Source of the DNA: Sulfitobacter indolifex
Lineage (GTDB): Bacteria; Pseudomonadota; Alphaproteobacteria; Rhodobacterales; Rhodobacteraceae
NCBI RefSeq assembly: GCF_022788655.1
Contig: NZ_CP084954.1
Span: 62,001 to 126,000, forward strand
Direction: 5' to 3'
Length of the DNA: 64,000 bases
In this document: positions 20,302 to 29,723 of the stretch, piece after piece
Numbering within the stretch: the stretch's first letter is position 1
How the letters are laid out: every line of letters begins with the position of its first letter
Program-made: the position numbers and the translations under genes
The notes under the pieces: generated by a model
Databases searched by the model: none
Told to the model about the DNA's origin: nothing
The model's input: only the letters and a program-made list of their open reading frames with translations

Positions 20302-20554
20302 ATCGTCAATGACATGACCGTAGCGCGCGTGATAATTCTTTAATCTCAGCTTCGCCCATATTTTGTGCGGCGGATTTGCCATTTCTAGTAATCAACCCAG
20401 ACGCTCTTCCACCGGGCAAGGTTCCGCGTCATAGTCGTATCAGCCAGTGGTTCCTTCGCGGAATGTCCAGCCAATGATCAAGCAGATTTGACGTGCCTTT
20501 TTCGGGGGGATGCTCAAATATGCGCCTTGTAACGCAATTTGAAAGCGCATCCTC

Positions 20555-21724
20555 GTGAAAGCCCTGCGCCAATTTATCGTATTCCTGCTGGTTCTCGTTG
20601 CCGGTCTTTATGTGATGTTAACCTACGTGCCTGCGTCTCGCCCCTTCGTGGCGCAGACGGGTGTCCTTGATCTTTTGGGTATCGGCGCGGCACCGGAAAA
20701 GCCCAAGGCGTCAGGTGGCGGCTGGGGCGGCGGCGGGCCATCGCTGGTCGTGACTGCCGAGGTGGGCCAAGAGACATTAGCCGACCGCATTACCGCCATT
20801 GGCGACGGGCGCGCGCGCCGGTCCGTGACCGTGCGGTCCAACGCGGTGGGGGTCATTACCGAACTCAATCTGCCCGCCGGGCAGCTGATTGAAAAAGGCG
20901 CTGTGATCGCGCTGTTGGAGGATCAGGCCGAGCAGATCGCGCTGAAACAGGCCGAATTGCAGCTAGAGAATGCCCGCACCGAACAGGTCCGCGTAGAGCG
21001 ATTGCAAAACACAGGCGCGGTTAGCCAAGTGCGCTTGCGCGAGACGGAACTGGCACTGCAAAGCGCTGAGCTTGCACTCAGCCAAGCGCAGTTTGACCTT
21101 TCTCAGCGCCGTATTCTTGCGCCGATCTCTGGCTGGGTTGGGATCACTGACATCGAGGAAGGCGACCGGGTGAATGCCCAAGACGAACTCGCCACCCTGA
21201 CCGACCGCAGCGAGATCTTAATTGATTTCCGCGTGCCAGAGCGTGTGGTGGCCAAATTGGCCTTGGGTAAAGAAATCATCGTCACCCCCCTTGGCATGCG
21301 CGATCTTACCCTCAAGGGCGAAGTCAGCGCTATCGACAGTGTGATTGACCGCGCCAGCCGCACTCTGTTGGTGCAAGGCCGGGTGCCGAACGAAGACGAC
21401 CAATTGCGCGCTGGCATGGCGTTCTCCGTCAGCCTCACATTTGTCGGTGACGCGCTTTTGGCGATTCCGCCGTTGGCGGTGCAATGGTCCTCCGACGGTC
21501 CATTTGTCTGGGCAGTGCGCGAGGGCAAGGCGCAACAGGTCGCGGTGGAAATCGCGCAGCGCAACAGCGATTCCGTCTTGGTTCTATCGGAAGAGCTTGC
21601 CGCCACTGATGTCGTGGTGACCGAGGGCGTGCAAACCCTGCGCGAAGGCGGCGATGTGCGAGAAGCCAATCAATCCGGCAGCGTGCAGTCAGACGCCGCA
21701 TCCCCAGAAAAGAAATCCCTATGA
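20555..21724 (+). CDS. RND efflux system periplasmic adaptor (membrane fusion protein)
   Basis: A 389-residue membrane-fusion subunit linking the inner-membrane RND pump to an outer-membrane channel. One N-terminal membrane anchor (FIVFLLVLVAGLYVML) is followed by a Gly-rich linker (about 50-62). Then comes a lipoyl-type half motif around NAVGVITELNLPAGQLIEKG, a coiled-coil hairpin (EQIALKQAELQLENA to LALSQAQFDLSQRR), the second lipoyl half (APISGWVGITDIEEGDRV) and a beta-barrel. GTG start at 20555 without a strong ribosome site. The stop overlaps the pump gene (ATGA). No repressor gene or outer-membrane factor adjoins, so a shared TolC-like channel is likely. Confidence 0.93.
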   Translation: MKALRQFIVFLLVLVAGLYVMLTYVPASRPFVAQTGVLDLLGIGAAPEKPKASGGGWGGGGPSLVVTAEVGQETLADRITAIGDGRARRSVTVRSNAVGVITELNLPAGQLIEKGAVIALLEDQAEQIALKQAELQLENARTEQVRVERLQNTGAVSQVRLRETELALQSAELALSQAQFDLSQRRILAPISGWVGITDIEEGDRVNAQDELATLTDRSEILIDFRVPERVVAKLALGKEIIVTPLGMRDLTLKGEVSAIDSVIDRASRTLLVQGRVPNEDDQLRAGMAFSVSLTFVGDALLAIPPLAVQWSSDGPFVWAVREGKAQQVAVEIAQRNSDSVLVLSEELAATDVVVTEGVQTLREGGDVREANQSGSVQSDAASPEKKSL

Positions 21725-24700
21725 GCGCAAGTGCCCCGAGCGAAGGTTCGCCGCCCCCTTCCACCGGAGGCGGGACAGCGCTTTTTGTACGGCGGCCAAT
21801 CCTTGCCTTTGTGTTGAACGCGCTGATCGTGCTGGCAGGCGTCGCCGCGCTCTTTGGGGCGGAAATTCGCGAACTGCCAAATGTCGATCGGCCCGTCGTA
21901 ACTGTCACCACGACCTTCTCGGGTGCCTCCCCTGAATCTGTCGACCAAGAGCTGACGGGACGGATCGAAGGCGCTGTTGGCCGTGTCTCTGGCGTGCGGG
22001 CAATCTCGTCCAACTCACGTTTTGGACGCAGTCGGGTCACGCTTGAGTTCAATGACAGCACTGATATCGACGTGGCTGCCACCGATGTCCGTGACGCTGT
22101 CGCGCGGATTTTAAACCAACTGCCCGACGGCGCCGAGCAGCCGCAGATCGTCAAGGCCGACGCCAATGCCCAGCCGGTGATGCGGATTGCCGTGACCTCC
22201 ATGGGCCGCTCGCCCGAAGAGCTGACCAAACTTGTGCAGGACCGCGTCGAAGATCGGCTGATCTCGGTCAACGGGGTCGCGGACCTGCAGATTTACGGCG
22301 ACCGCGAGCCATTTTTTCGGGTCGATATTGATCAGTTGGAACTGGCCAGTCGTGGCCTAACCTTGGGCGATATCCAACGCGCCTTGGCCGATGTCGCCTA
22401 TGATGCCCCTGCGGGCGATCTTGCGGGGGACCGCCAGTCGATCAACGTACGCACAACCGCCAGCGTCGCCACAACGCAGGCCTTTGAAGCGATGGAAATC
22501 AAGGAGAATGTCCGGCTTGGCGATGTCGCTCAAGTGACGCTCGGCCCCGCCAAGGGCGAAACGATCTTACGCGCGAATGGGCAATTGGGGTTGGGCATCG
22601 GGATTATCCGGCAGGCGACCTCGAACACTTTGGAAATTTCAAACGACGTGCGCGCCGTGGTGGCAGAATTGAATGGCACGCTGCCCGAAGATGTGCGGAT
22701 CTTTGTCACCTCTGACGACGCGACCTTTATCTCGGGCTCGATCCGCGAAGTGCTCTCGACGCTGGCCTTTGCTGTGGGCATCGTCGTTGCGGTGATTTTC
22801 ATCTTTTTGCGCGATTTCCGCGCCACGCTGATACCGGCGCTGACCCTGCCCGTGGCCCTGATCGGCACATTGGCGGCGATCTATCTGGTCGGTTTTTCGA
22901 TCAATATCCTGACACTGCTCGCCTTGGTTTTGGCCACGGGCATGGTAGTGGATGACGCGATTGTCGTCTTGGAAAATATCGTGCGACAGCGTGCGGCGGG
23001 CATGGGGCCACGCGCGGCGGCGGTGCTGGGCACGTCGCAGGTGTTCTTTGCCGTTGTCACCACCACCGCGACGCTGGCGGCAGTTTTCATCCCGCTGTCG
23101 TTCCTGCCCGGCCAAGCAGGCGGGTTGTTTCGAGAGTTCGGCTTTACCCTCGCGATCGCGGTGATGCTGTCTTCTGTCGTGGCACTCAGCCTTTGCCCCG
23201 TTTTGGCCAGCCGTTTGCTCACCCGGCCTGCAGCGGAAAATCCGCGCGGTCCTGTGGTGGCCCTTGGCAACGGGCTTTTCCGGCTCTACGCCGCGACGCT
23301 TCGCTGGGCACTGGCAATGCCCTATGTTGTGGTGCTGATTGCCGCCTTTGTGGCGCTGACGGCAGTGCTGGTTTCAGGCGAAATCCGCCAAGAGCTGACC
23401 CCGCGCGAAGACCGCGCCGTGGCCCTGCTTAGCGTGACGGCCCCGCAGGGTGTGTCGCTTGAGTATACCCAAAGCAAAATGCGCGAGATCGAAGACCTGA
23501 TAACCCCGCATCAAGAAGCCGGGGAGGTGACGAACATCTTCTCCATCACCGGGTTTGGCGCGGACAACCGGGGCTTCATGGTGTTCACCCTCGCCGGATG
23601 GGAAGACCGCGCGCGCAGCCAAGATGAGATCGTCGGCGAGATGAATGGCAAGCTGCGCGGCATCGTTGGCGTGCGGGCCTTTGCGATCCAGCCCAATTCG
23701 CTAGGCATTCGCGGCGCGGGGCGGGGGCTGTCTTTTGCGATCACTGGTAACAACTATGAGCAACTCTCGGAAGTCGCGCAGGCGATGGTTGACCGACTGA
23801 GCACGAACCCCGCGATGGGCCAAGTGCGGCTGGAGTATGAGCGCACGCAACCGCAGCTTTTCGTGCAGATTGACCGGACGTTGGCGGCTGATCTGGGCGT
23901 TGATATCACAGGCTTGGGCCAAGCCTTGCAAGCCATGCTCGACGGGCGCGAGGTGGCATCGGTCTTTATCGACGACACCAGCTACGGCGTGCAGATGCTG
24001 TCGACCTCAGACCCGGTGAACGACCCGCGCGACCTTGAGAATGTCTTTGTCCAATCGGGCAACGGGCAGATGATCTCATTGGCCAGTTTTGTCACCCTCG
24101 AAGAACGCGCCGTCGCACCTGAGCTGGACCGCGAAGGTCAGAACCGTTCGGTCGAGATTTCTGCGGGGCTGACGCCGGGTCTGTCGCTTGGGGACGCGCT
24201 GGTGCAAGTGCGCGCCATCGGCGATGAGGTGCTTGGCGATGAAAACCTGATCGTGCCCTTGGCCGAAGCCGCCGCATTGGATCAAACCAGTTCGGGGCTT
24301 TTCGTAACCTTTGGCTTTGCGATCCTCGTGGTTTTCCTCGTCCTTGCTGCCCAGTTTGAGAGTTTCGTCTCGGCCATTGTGGTGATGGCCACGGTGCCTT
24401 TGGGGCTCGCCTGCGCGATATTCGCGCTGTTGATGACGGGGCAAAGCCTGAACGTCTATAGCCAGATCGGTTTGGTTATGTTGATCGGGATCATGGCCAA
24501 GAATGGCATTCTTATCGTTGAGTTTGCCAATCAACTACGCGATCAAGGGGCGGATATTCATGAGGCGATCTTTGGCGCATCTACGATCCGCCTGCGTCCC
24601 GTGATGATGACGATGACCTCAACCGTGCTGGGGGGCGTGCCGCTTATCTTATCTTCGGGCGCGGGGGCAGAAGCGCGCGAGGCGCTTGGTTGGGTGATTG

Positions 24701-24840
24701 TGGGGGGCTTGGGGATGGCCACGCTATCCACGCTTTACCTCACCCCTGTTGCCTATTTTCTTTTGGCCCGGTTCACCACTCCCAAAGCGGCGGAAGAAGC
24801 CCGGCTGCAGCGCGAACTCTCTGAGGCGCAGGTGGTCTGA
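21721..24840 (+). CDS. RND efflux pump inner-membrane transporter (AcrB/HAE1 type)
   Basis: A 1039-residue proton-driven exporter of drugs or other hydrophobic compounds. It has the standard duplicated layout: TM1, a large periplasmic loop, TM2-7, a second loop and TM8-12. The proton-relay Asp pair in TM4 is present (ATGMVVDDAIVVLENI), as are SGSIREVLSTLAFAVGI at TM2, the GQAGGLFREFGFT segment after TM5 and MLIGIMAKNGILIVEFAN in TM10-11. Length equals AcrB. It is coupled to the adaptor upstream; the substrate is not predictable. Confidence 0.95.
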   Translation: MSASAPSEGSPPPSTGGGTALFVRRPILAFVLNALIVLAGVAALFGAEIRELPNVDRPVVTVTTTFSGASPESVDQELTGRIEGAVGRVSGVRAISSNSRFGRSRVTLEFNDSTDIDVAATDVRDAVARILNQLPDGAEQPQIVKADANAQPVMRIAVTSMGRSPEELTKLVQDRVEDRLISVNGVADLQIYGDREPFFRVDIDQLELASRGLTLGDIQRALADVAYDAPAGDLAGDRQSINVRTTASVATTQAFEAMEIKENVRLGDVAQVTLGPAKGETILRANGQLGLGIGIIRQATSNTLEISNDVRAVVAELNGTLPEDVRIFVTSDDATFISGSIREVLSTLAFAVGIVVAVIFIFLRDFRATLIPALTLPVALIGTLAAIYLVGFSINILTLLALVLATGMVVDDAIVVLENIVRQRAAGMGPRAAAVLGTSQVFFAVVTTTATLAAVFIPLSFLPGQAGGLFREFGFTLAIAVMLSSVVALSLCPVLASRLLTRPAAENPRGPVVALGNGLFRLYAATLRWALAMPYVVVLIAAFVALTAVLVSGEIRQELTPREDRAVALLSVTAPQGVSLEYTQSKMREIEDLITPHQEAGEVTNIFSITGFGADNRGFMVFTLAGWEDRARSQDEIVGEMNGKLRGIVGVRAFAIQPNSLGIRGAGRGLSFAITGNNYEQLSEVAQAMVDRLSTNPAMGQVRLEYERTQPQLFVQIDRTLAADLGVDITGLGQALQAMLDGREVASVFIDDTSYGVQMLSTSDPVNDPRDLENVFVQSGNGQMISLASFVTLEERAVAPELDREGQNRSVEISAGLTPGLSLGDALVQVRAIGDEVLGDENLIVPLAEAAALDQTSSGLFVTFGFAILVVFLVLAAQFESFVSAIVVMATVPLGLACAIFALLMTGQSLNVYSQIGLVMLIGIMAKNGILIVEFANQLRDQGADIHEAIFGASTIRLRPVMMTMTSTVLGGVPLILSSGAGAEAREALGWVIVGGLGMATLSTLYLTPVAYFLLARFTTPKAAEEARLQRELSEAQVV

Positions 24841-24931
24841 GCGGCCTGTCTGCGTGATATTTCGTGACCTATGCAACTTCGGCCAGTGGTGGGCGTTTAG
24901 CCATGTAGGACCAAAGCGAAAGGGACATGAC

Positions 24932-26488
24932 GTGCGCAGCGATCTAAGTTTGGCAACACCCAGCAACGAGTCCCCCGCCGACGGGGCAAACAGCCCAAGC
25001 CTTTTCACCGACAGCACAACCTGGCGTGTGGTGCGGGCCGACCGCTTTGGCCTGATCGTCGACGCTGCGGATTACTTTCGGATTTTGCGCGAAATTTTTC
25101 TGGGTGCCCGTCAGCAACTCATGCTTGTTGGCTGGGATTTTGATTTTGAACTCGAAATGCTGCCGGGCGAAAGTGATGATGATGGCAACGCCCCTGACGG
25201 CTATCCCAATCAGCTTGGGGCTTTTGTCGAAGCGGTGGTTGAACGGACGCCCGAGTTGCATGTCTATCTGTTGAAATGGAACGGGGCTGTGCTCGCCGCG
25301 CCGGGACGGTTGGTCCCCTCGCTTGCTCTCAGCCTGTTCGGCGGGGACCGCATTCATTTTGCATTGGATGGGCATCACCCTTTCGGTGCCTGCCATCATC
25401 AAAAAATCGTCGTGGCCGACGATGCTTTGGCCTTTTGTGGCGGCATCGACGCGACGGAAGACCGCTGGGACACCCCAGACCACCTGCCGGGTGACCCGCG
25501 CCGGGTACGCAAGGATGGCACACCGTCTGATCCTTGGCACGATGCGACCTCGGCCATATCCGGCCCCGCTGCCGCAGCCTTTGGTGAACTTTCCCGCCGC
25601 CGCTGGCTGCGGGCCACCGGCGACGAGATTGAAGGGCCGTCGAATGCGCTTGAGTTCGAATGGCCCGACCTTCTGCCAGTAGATGCCGAAGACGTTGACG
25701 TGGGCATCGCGCGCACCGAACCGCCTTTTGACGAAGAGCCTCTGATCAATGAGATCGAACAGCTCTATCTTGCAGGGATAAAGTCCGCGCGGAAGTATAT
25801 TTATATTGAATCACAGTATCTTGCCGCTGAATCGGTTTGCGATGCGCTAAAGGAGCGTTTGGTTGAAAAAGACGGACCGGAGATTGCTATCATCAACCCG
25901 CGCAACGCGGAATCACAGTTAGAAGACGATGCGATGCACGTCTTGCGTGAGCGGCTGGTCGAAGAGTTAAAGCGCGCAGATCATCAAAACCGTTTCCGCA
26001 TCTATTTCCCGGTCACTGATGAGGATGAGCCGATCTATGTCCACGCGAAGATCATGATTATCGACGATCATTTGCTGCGGCTTGGGTCTAGCAACCTTAA
26101 CAACCGCTCTATGGGGTTCGACACGGAATGCGACGTCGCGATTGAGCAGCCCGCTGAGGTCATTGAAGGGTTCAGGAACAGGTTGCTTGCAGAGCACTTG
26201 GGCCAAACGGTTGAGCGTGTGGTCGAGGTTATGACGCGCACGGGATCGATGATTGGCACGATCGAAACCCTTAATGGCGAAAAGGGCCGGGGGCTGCGTG
26301 CGGTTTTTCGGGGCAGTGAAACTGTGGTCGGTGGCTTTCTGGCCAACACCCGTTTGCTCGACCCACGTTACCACCCCGGAGAGAACACCTCCACCGGGCG
26401 CGGCATCCGCCCGCGTCATCTGGGGCTGATCGCAGGCGGGCTGGGCGCTGCTTGGTTGGCATGGCGCAAATGGGGGCGGCGGGACTAG
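24932..26488 (+). CDS. Phospholipase D-family protein with C-terminal membrane tail
   Basis: A 518-residue PLD-superfamily enzyme with two HKD sites: HHQKIVVADD (His156, Lys158, Asp163) and VHAKIMIIDDHLLRLGSSNLNNRS. The latter ends with the GSxNxNxRS signature. The first half contains QQLMLVGWDFDFE and a Gly/Asp-rich loop, as in bacterial PLDs that hydrolyse phospholipids or transfer phosphatidyl groups. The C-terminus has a short hydrophobic helix (LGLIAGGLGAAWLAW) followed by RKWGRRD, suggesting a tail anchor in the inner membrane. Start: GTG at 24932 after AAAGGGAC; an open frame upstream lies in the pump gene. Could be a cardiolipin-synthase-like transferase, but the lack of N-terminal membrane helices favours a PLD hydrolase. 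Confidence 0.88.
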   Translation: MRSDLSLATPSNESPADGANSPSLFTDSTTWRVVRADRFGLIVDAADYFRILREIFLGARQQLMLVGWDFDFELEMLPGESDDDGNAPDGYPNQLGAFVEAVVERTPELHVYLLKWNGAVLAAPGRLVPSLALSLFGGDRIHFALDGHHPFGACHHQKIVVADDALAFCGGIDATEDRWDTPDHLPGDPRRVRKDGTPSDPWHDATSAISGPAAAAFGELSRRRWLRATGDEIEGPSNALEFEWPDLLPVDAEDVDVGIARTEPPFDEEPLINEIEQLYLAGIKSARKYIYIESQYLAAESVCDALKERLVEKDGPEIAIINPRNAESQLEDDAMHVLRERLVEELKRADHQNRFRIYFPVTDEDEPIYVHAKIMIIDDHLLRLGSSNLNNRSMGFDTECDVAIEQPAEVIEGFRNRLLAEHLGQTVERVVEVMTRTGSMIGTIETLNGEKGRGLRAVFRGSETVVGGFLANTRLLDPRYHPGENTSTGRGIRPRHLGLIAGGLGAAWLAWRKWGRRD

Positions 26489-26498
26489 CCGCCCCTTT
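26473..26498 (+). terminator. Terminator at the end of the phospholipase D gene
   Basis: An 8-bp perfect stem (GGGGCGGC at 26473-26480, GCCGCCCC at 26488-26495) is followed by TTT. The stem overlaps the stop codon region and separates two convergent genes. Confidence 0.6.
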
Positions 26499-26502
26499 CG
26501 CG

Positions 26503-27762
26503 TTAAGGTGTTACCGCAATCGTGCGCGTTTTCTCGAAAACAGTTCCACTCTTCGCGGGGTCCATTGGCGTTGCCTGCGCGGACAAAATCCGGCGTGATA
26601 TGTCGGCGATTAACGCGATTGCAAAGAGTGCCGCTGTCCCGAGTGCTGGCAGAACCCAAGGCATCCAAACTGCATTTGGGTGTGCCAACATCAACGTCTG
26701 ACAGACCAGCGCCAGAACCGTACCGCTGGCAAAGATCAGCAGCCCGTGTTGGCCAATCAGCCGGAATGGGCCAGCCGCCCGATGTCCTGCCAGTCGGGTC
26801 ACGCTTGGCAGTTGGGACAGAAAATATCCTAATGCCAGAATATGGATGAACCGGGGCGCAGAGAGATAGGTTTTGTCATGCGACGTGAGATTAAAGGGCA
26901 CGCCAGCCTCTCTCAGGTTGTGCATCTGAAGGTTTAGGTATTTGCCCAACCCCGGCACGTATTTCCACGCGAGGACCCCAAGCAGCACTGCAATCGACAG
27001 GCCAAAAAGGAATCTGGATGCGGGAAAGAAGCGATGCCCCTGGCGCTGACTTAGCCCGACCAACAGCCCGCAAACAAAAATTGCCTGCCATGCGAAGGGA
27101 TTGAAAAACCAGCCGCCAGGATTGGGATAGTTCGGCAGGTTAAGACGGAAAACGCCAGTAAACAGCCAAAGGGTAAGCGACAGGGTGAGCAAAATCCGGG
27201 GCCAGCGCAGCCCAAGGATGATTGCCGCCGGAGCGCAGACCAGCAAGACCGAATAGGCCGGTAGAATATTCACATAGCCAAACTGATGCGTCAAAAGCGG
27301 GATGCCGATTAAGGCTTGGGTCGGGTTTTGAAACACTTGCCGCATGTTGATCTTGGTCTGGAGTTCGGCCTGTGCGGTGATCTGAAACGCTCCTGCAAAG
27401 ATGGCCAAAGCAATGGCAGACAAGGCTATTTGCACAAGGTAAAGGGACCAAGCGCGCTTCCACAGAGGCGCGACCGCACGCCAAAGGCCGTGGCGCACGC
27501 GGTCTCTTTCGATAAACCGGGGGGTATAGGCCAATCCCGCCGCAATGCCGGACATCAGGAAAAACGCCTCGGCAGCATCGGCAAACCCTAGGTTGCGGAT
27601 GGTTAAATACTCGTAAGGATTGCCCGGCACGTGATTGATAAAGATCATGATCAGCGCAAGGCCGCGAAACACGTCTATGCGCGGGTCGCGGGGGGCTTTG
27701 CCGATACGAGCAGAGCCCGCAGATACCGCCGCGGAGGACAGGCCGACATTATGCTGTTGCAT
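26503..27762 (-). CDS. opgC: OpgC protein, succinylation of osmoregulated periplasmic glucans
   Basis: A 419-residue multi-spanning membrane protein of the OpgC family. In R. sphaeroides it transfers succinyl groups to periplasmic glucans. It begins with the acyltransferase-like DPRIDVFRGLALIMIFINHVPGNPYE, where the His of INHV is the conserved polar residue in the first membrane span. AEAFFLMSGIAAGLAY, about ten hydrophobic helices and the LSAPRFIHILALGYFLSQ region follow. Its start lies 14 bases inside the opgH 3' end, so the two are translationally coupled. Last gene of the opg operon. Confidence 0.93.
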   Translation of the reverse strand: MQQHNVGLSSAAVSAGSARIGKAPRDPRIDVFRGLALIMIFINHVPGNPYEYLTIRNLGFADAAEAFFLMSGIAAGLAYTPRFIERDRVRHGLWRAVAPLWKRAWSLYLVQIALSAIALAIFAGAFQITAQAELQTKINMRQVFQNPTQALIGIPLLTHQFGYVNILPAYSVLLVCAPAAIILGLRWPRILLTLSLTLWLFTGVFRLNLPNYPNPGGWFFNPFAWQAIFVCGLLVGLSQRQGHRFFPASRFLFGLSIAVLLGVLAWKYVPGLGKYLNLQMHNLREAGVPFNLTSHDKTYLSAPRFIHILALGYFLSQLPSVTRLAGHRAAGPFRLIGQHGLLIFASGTVLALVCQTLMLAHPNAVWMPWVLPALGTAALFAIALIADISRRILSAQATPMDPAKSGTVFEKTRTIAVTP

Positions 27763-29551
27763 GGATCAGGTCAGTCGATGTGAGGTTGTTCATCAGGTGC
27801 TCATCATTCCAAGTCAGCCGCCAGACATCGCAAATGCTGTCGTATTGCGCGACGATATCAAGCGGGTTTGCATCCTCTGTCACGGTGAAACTCTGGCTTG
27901 AAGGGAGCGAAGACCAAGCAATAAGGAATGGCGCAAACACCATCGGGACTGCCACCGGCAGCAACCAGACGGTCAGGTCCGGCGCGAGCCATTGCACCGC
28001 TGCCAAGATCACAGCCCCGATCAACACGATCCAACTGCCCGCCGCCCAGCCGTCACGCAGGCTCAGCCGACCTTCATTGCGCTGATTTGCAGGCCAGCCA
28101 CCATCTTGGCCCGATAGAACCTGTAAGACCGACCGGCTGTGATAGAGCAACATCAACGGGGCCAAGAGCGTCGTCAGGATGACTTCACTCAAAACAGACC
28201 GTGCCATACGCAAGCTGTAACCAAAGTCGCGCGCCCGACCAAAAAGGGCCGCGTGGAGCAGGATCAGCATCTTTGGAACCACCAAAAGTCCCAACACGCC
28301 CAAAGCCAACAACGTGATCTCACGGGTGCTGGTGTCGGGAAAAACGGGAAAAAGTTGATACGGTCCGGGAAAGTATTCTGGCGGCGGCGCATAAAGAGTA
28401 CTGATCGCTGACGTGACCAAAAACGCGGCCCAAAGTAGGGAAACCACATAGGCGGTTACATTTTGCAGGAACACAAACCGGCTCCACCCCGCCAGCCCGG
28501 GTGCAAAGATCAACCGGGCATGTTGAAGGTTGCCTTGGCACCAGCGGCGCTCTCGACGTGCGAAAGAAAGGACATTTTCCGGGCCCTCTTCGAAGGAACC
28601 GCTCAAGGTTTCGTCGACCTCAACCTTCCATCCTGCGCGGGCCAGCAAAGCGGCTTCGACGTAGTCGTGGCTTAGGATATGGCCGCCCAAAGGGGGCGGA
28701 CCGGAAAGTTCGGGCAGGCCGCAGCTTTCGGCAAAAGCGTTGACCCGAATGATCGCGTTGTGACCCCAAAATGGGCCGGTCGGGCCTTGCATGCGGGCGA
28801 GGCCACGGGTGAAAATCGGGCCGTGAAACCAAGAGGCAAACTGCAAAGCACGGCCAAAAAACGACCGTGCGCCAATAATCTTGGGCAGGGTTTGCAATAG
28901 CCCCAACCGCGGGTCGGACTGCATCCGGGCAATCATCGCGCGGATCGTGCTGCCCTCCATCAAACTGTCTGCGTCAAGGATCACGGCCAGTTCATAAGCC
29001 CCACCAGAGGTGCGGATGAACTCTTCGATATTGCCCGCCTTGCGGCCTGTGTTGTCACGCCGCCTGCGGTAAAAGATGCGCCCCGCGCCGTTCGTCTCGC
29101 GCAGCAAACGTGCAAAGGCGAACTGCTCTTTCCCGGCCAAAATTTCGTCGCGGGTATCAGACAGAACGACGAAATCAGCGGCGACACCGGCCTGTGCCAC
29201 AGAGCGGTCGATCGCGGCGATGCGGGCGAATGTGGTCAGCGGGTCTTCGTTGCAGATGGGCACCGCAACCACGGTGCGGGGCTGCGGCGCGTGAAGTTCT
29301 GGGCGCGGTGCGTCCGATCTGGCGCCGAACAACCCGATCAGTGCAAGCGAGGCCCCCCATGCCAGCCAAGCTGTCGTAGCAAAGACAAGCACGGCGCGGA
29401 TGCCATCCCAACCACTGAAACCGTCCCGCGCGGCCGCCTCTGCCAAAAGCGTCGAGGCGATGACAGCACATCCAAGCGAAACGGTCACGGCAAGCGCCCG
29501 TGCAAAGCGCGTTCGGGTGTCCGCTGCAAGCTGCGTCTGCTGGCGTATCAT
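27749..29551 (-). CDS. opgH: Glucans biosynthesis glucosyltransferase OpgH
   Basis: A 600-residue inner-membrane GT2 enzyme that polymerises UDP-glucose into the beta-glucan backbone and exports it. Two N-terminal helices (residues ~15-75) precede the catalytic domain: VAVPICNEDPLTTFARI, VVLSDTRDE, the DxD in ILDADSLMEGS, the acceptor Asp in ILSHDYVEAAL, and the RRWCQGNLQH (QxxRW) motif. Several C-terminal membrane spans follow. Compared with E. coli OpgH (about 850 residues) it lacks the long N-terminal domain. Part of that sequence appears to be encoded by the small gene just upstream. Start ATG lies five bases after that gene's stop. Confidence 0.94.
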   Translation of the reverse strand: MIRQQTQLAADTRTRFARALAVTVSLGCAVIASTLLAEAAARDGFSGWDGIRAVLVFATTAWLAWGASLALIGLFGARSDAPRPELHAPQPRTVVAVPICNEDPLTTFARIAAIDRSVAQAGVAADFVVLSDTRDEILAGKEQFAFARLLRETNGAGRIFYRRRRDNTGRKAGNIEEFIRTSGGAYELAVILDADSLMEGSTIRAMIARMQSDPRLGLLQTLPKIIGARSFFGRALQFASWFHGPIFTRGLARMQGPTGPFWGHNAIIRVNAFAESCGLPELSGPPPLGGHILSHDYVEAALLARAGWKVEVDETLSGSFEEGPENVLSFARRERRWCQGNLQHARLIFAPGLAGWSRFVFLQNVTAYVVSLLWAAFLVTSAISTLYAPPPEYFPGPYQLFPVFPDTSTREITLLALGVLGLLVVPKMLILLHAALFGRARDFGYSLRMARSVLSEVILTTLLAPLMLLYHSRSVLQVLSGQDGGWPANQRNEGRLSLRDGWAAGSWIVLIGAVILAAVQWLAPDLTVWLLPVAVPMVFAPFLIAWSSLPSSQSFTVTEDANPLDIVAQYDSICDVWRLTWNDEHLMNNLTSTDLIHATA

Positions 29552-29556
29552 CGGTG

Positions 29557-29691
29557 TCAGGCCTTACGGCGCAGCAAAAGGGCCCGCGTCAATTCAACAA
29601 GTCCGGCCCGATGTGGACGTCGTTCCAAGGTCTGTCTGGGCATCAACAGTGGCGCCACTGGCGGCATCCAGTTTTCCACCTCTGTCGTCAT
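29557..29691 (-). CDS. opgI: Small OpgI-like protein (split N-terminal segment of OpgH?)
   Basis: A 44-residue open frame between opgG and opgH. It starts MTTEVENWMPPVAPLLMPRQ and ends with a basic stretch ALLLRRKA. The MPPxAPLxMPxQ segment resembles the extreme N-terminus of longer alphaproteobacterial OpgH proteins. Position and size match the small opgI gene reported in the R. sphaeroides opgGIHC operon. Upstream starts exist within the end of opgG (up to 29751). GAGGGGGA lies about 17 bases before the chosen ATG, rather far. The stop is five bases before opgH in a different frame, so it is either a coupled small protein or a frameshifted opgH start. I favour the former because the operon order is conserved. 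Confidence 0.5.
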   Translation of the reverse strand: MTTEVENWMPPVAPLLMPRQTLERRPHRAGLVELTRALLLRRKA

Positions 29692-29723
29692 TGCCGAATA
29701 AGGGGATTCCCCCTCGTTAAAGC

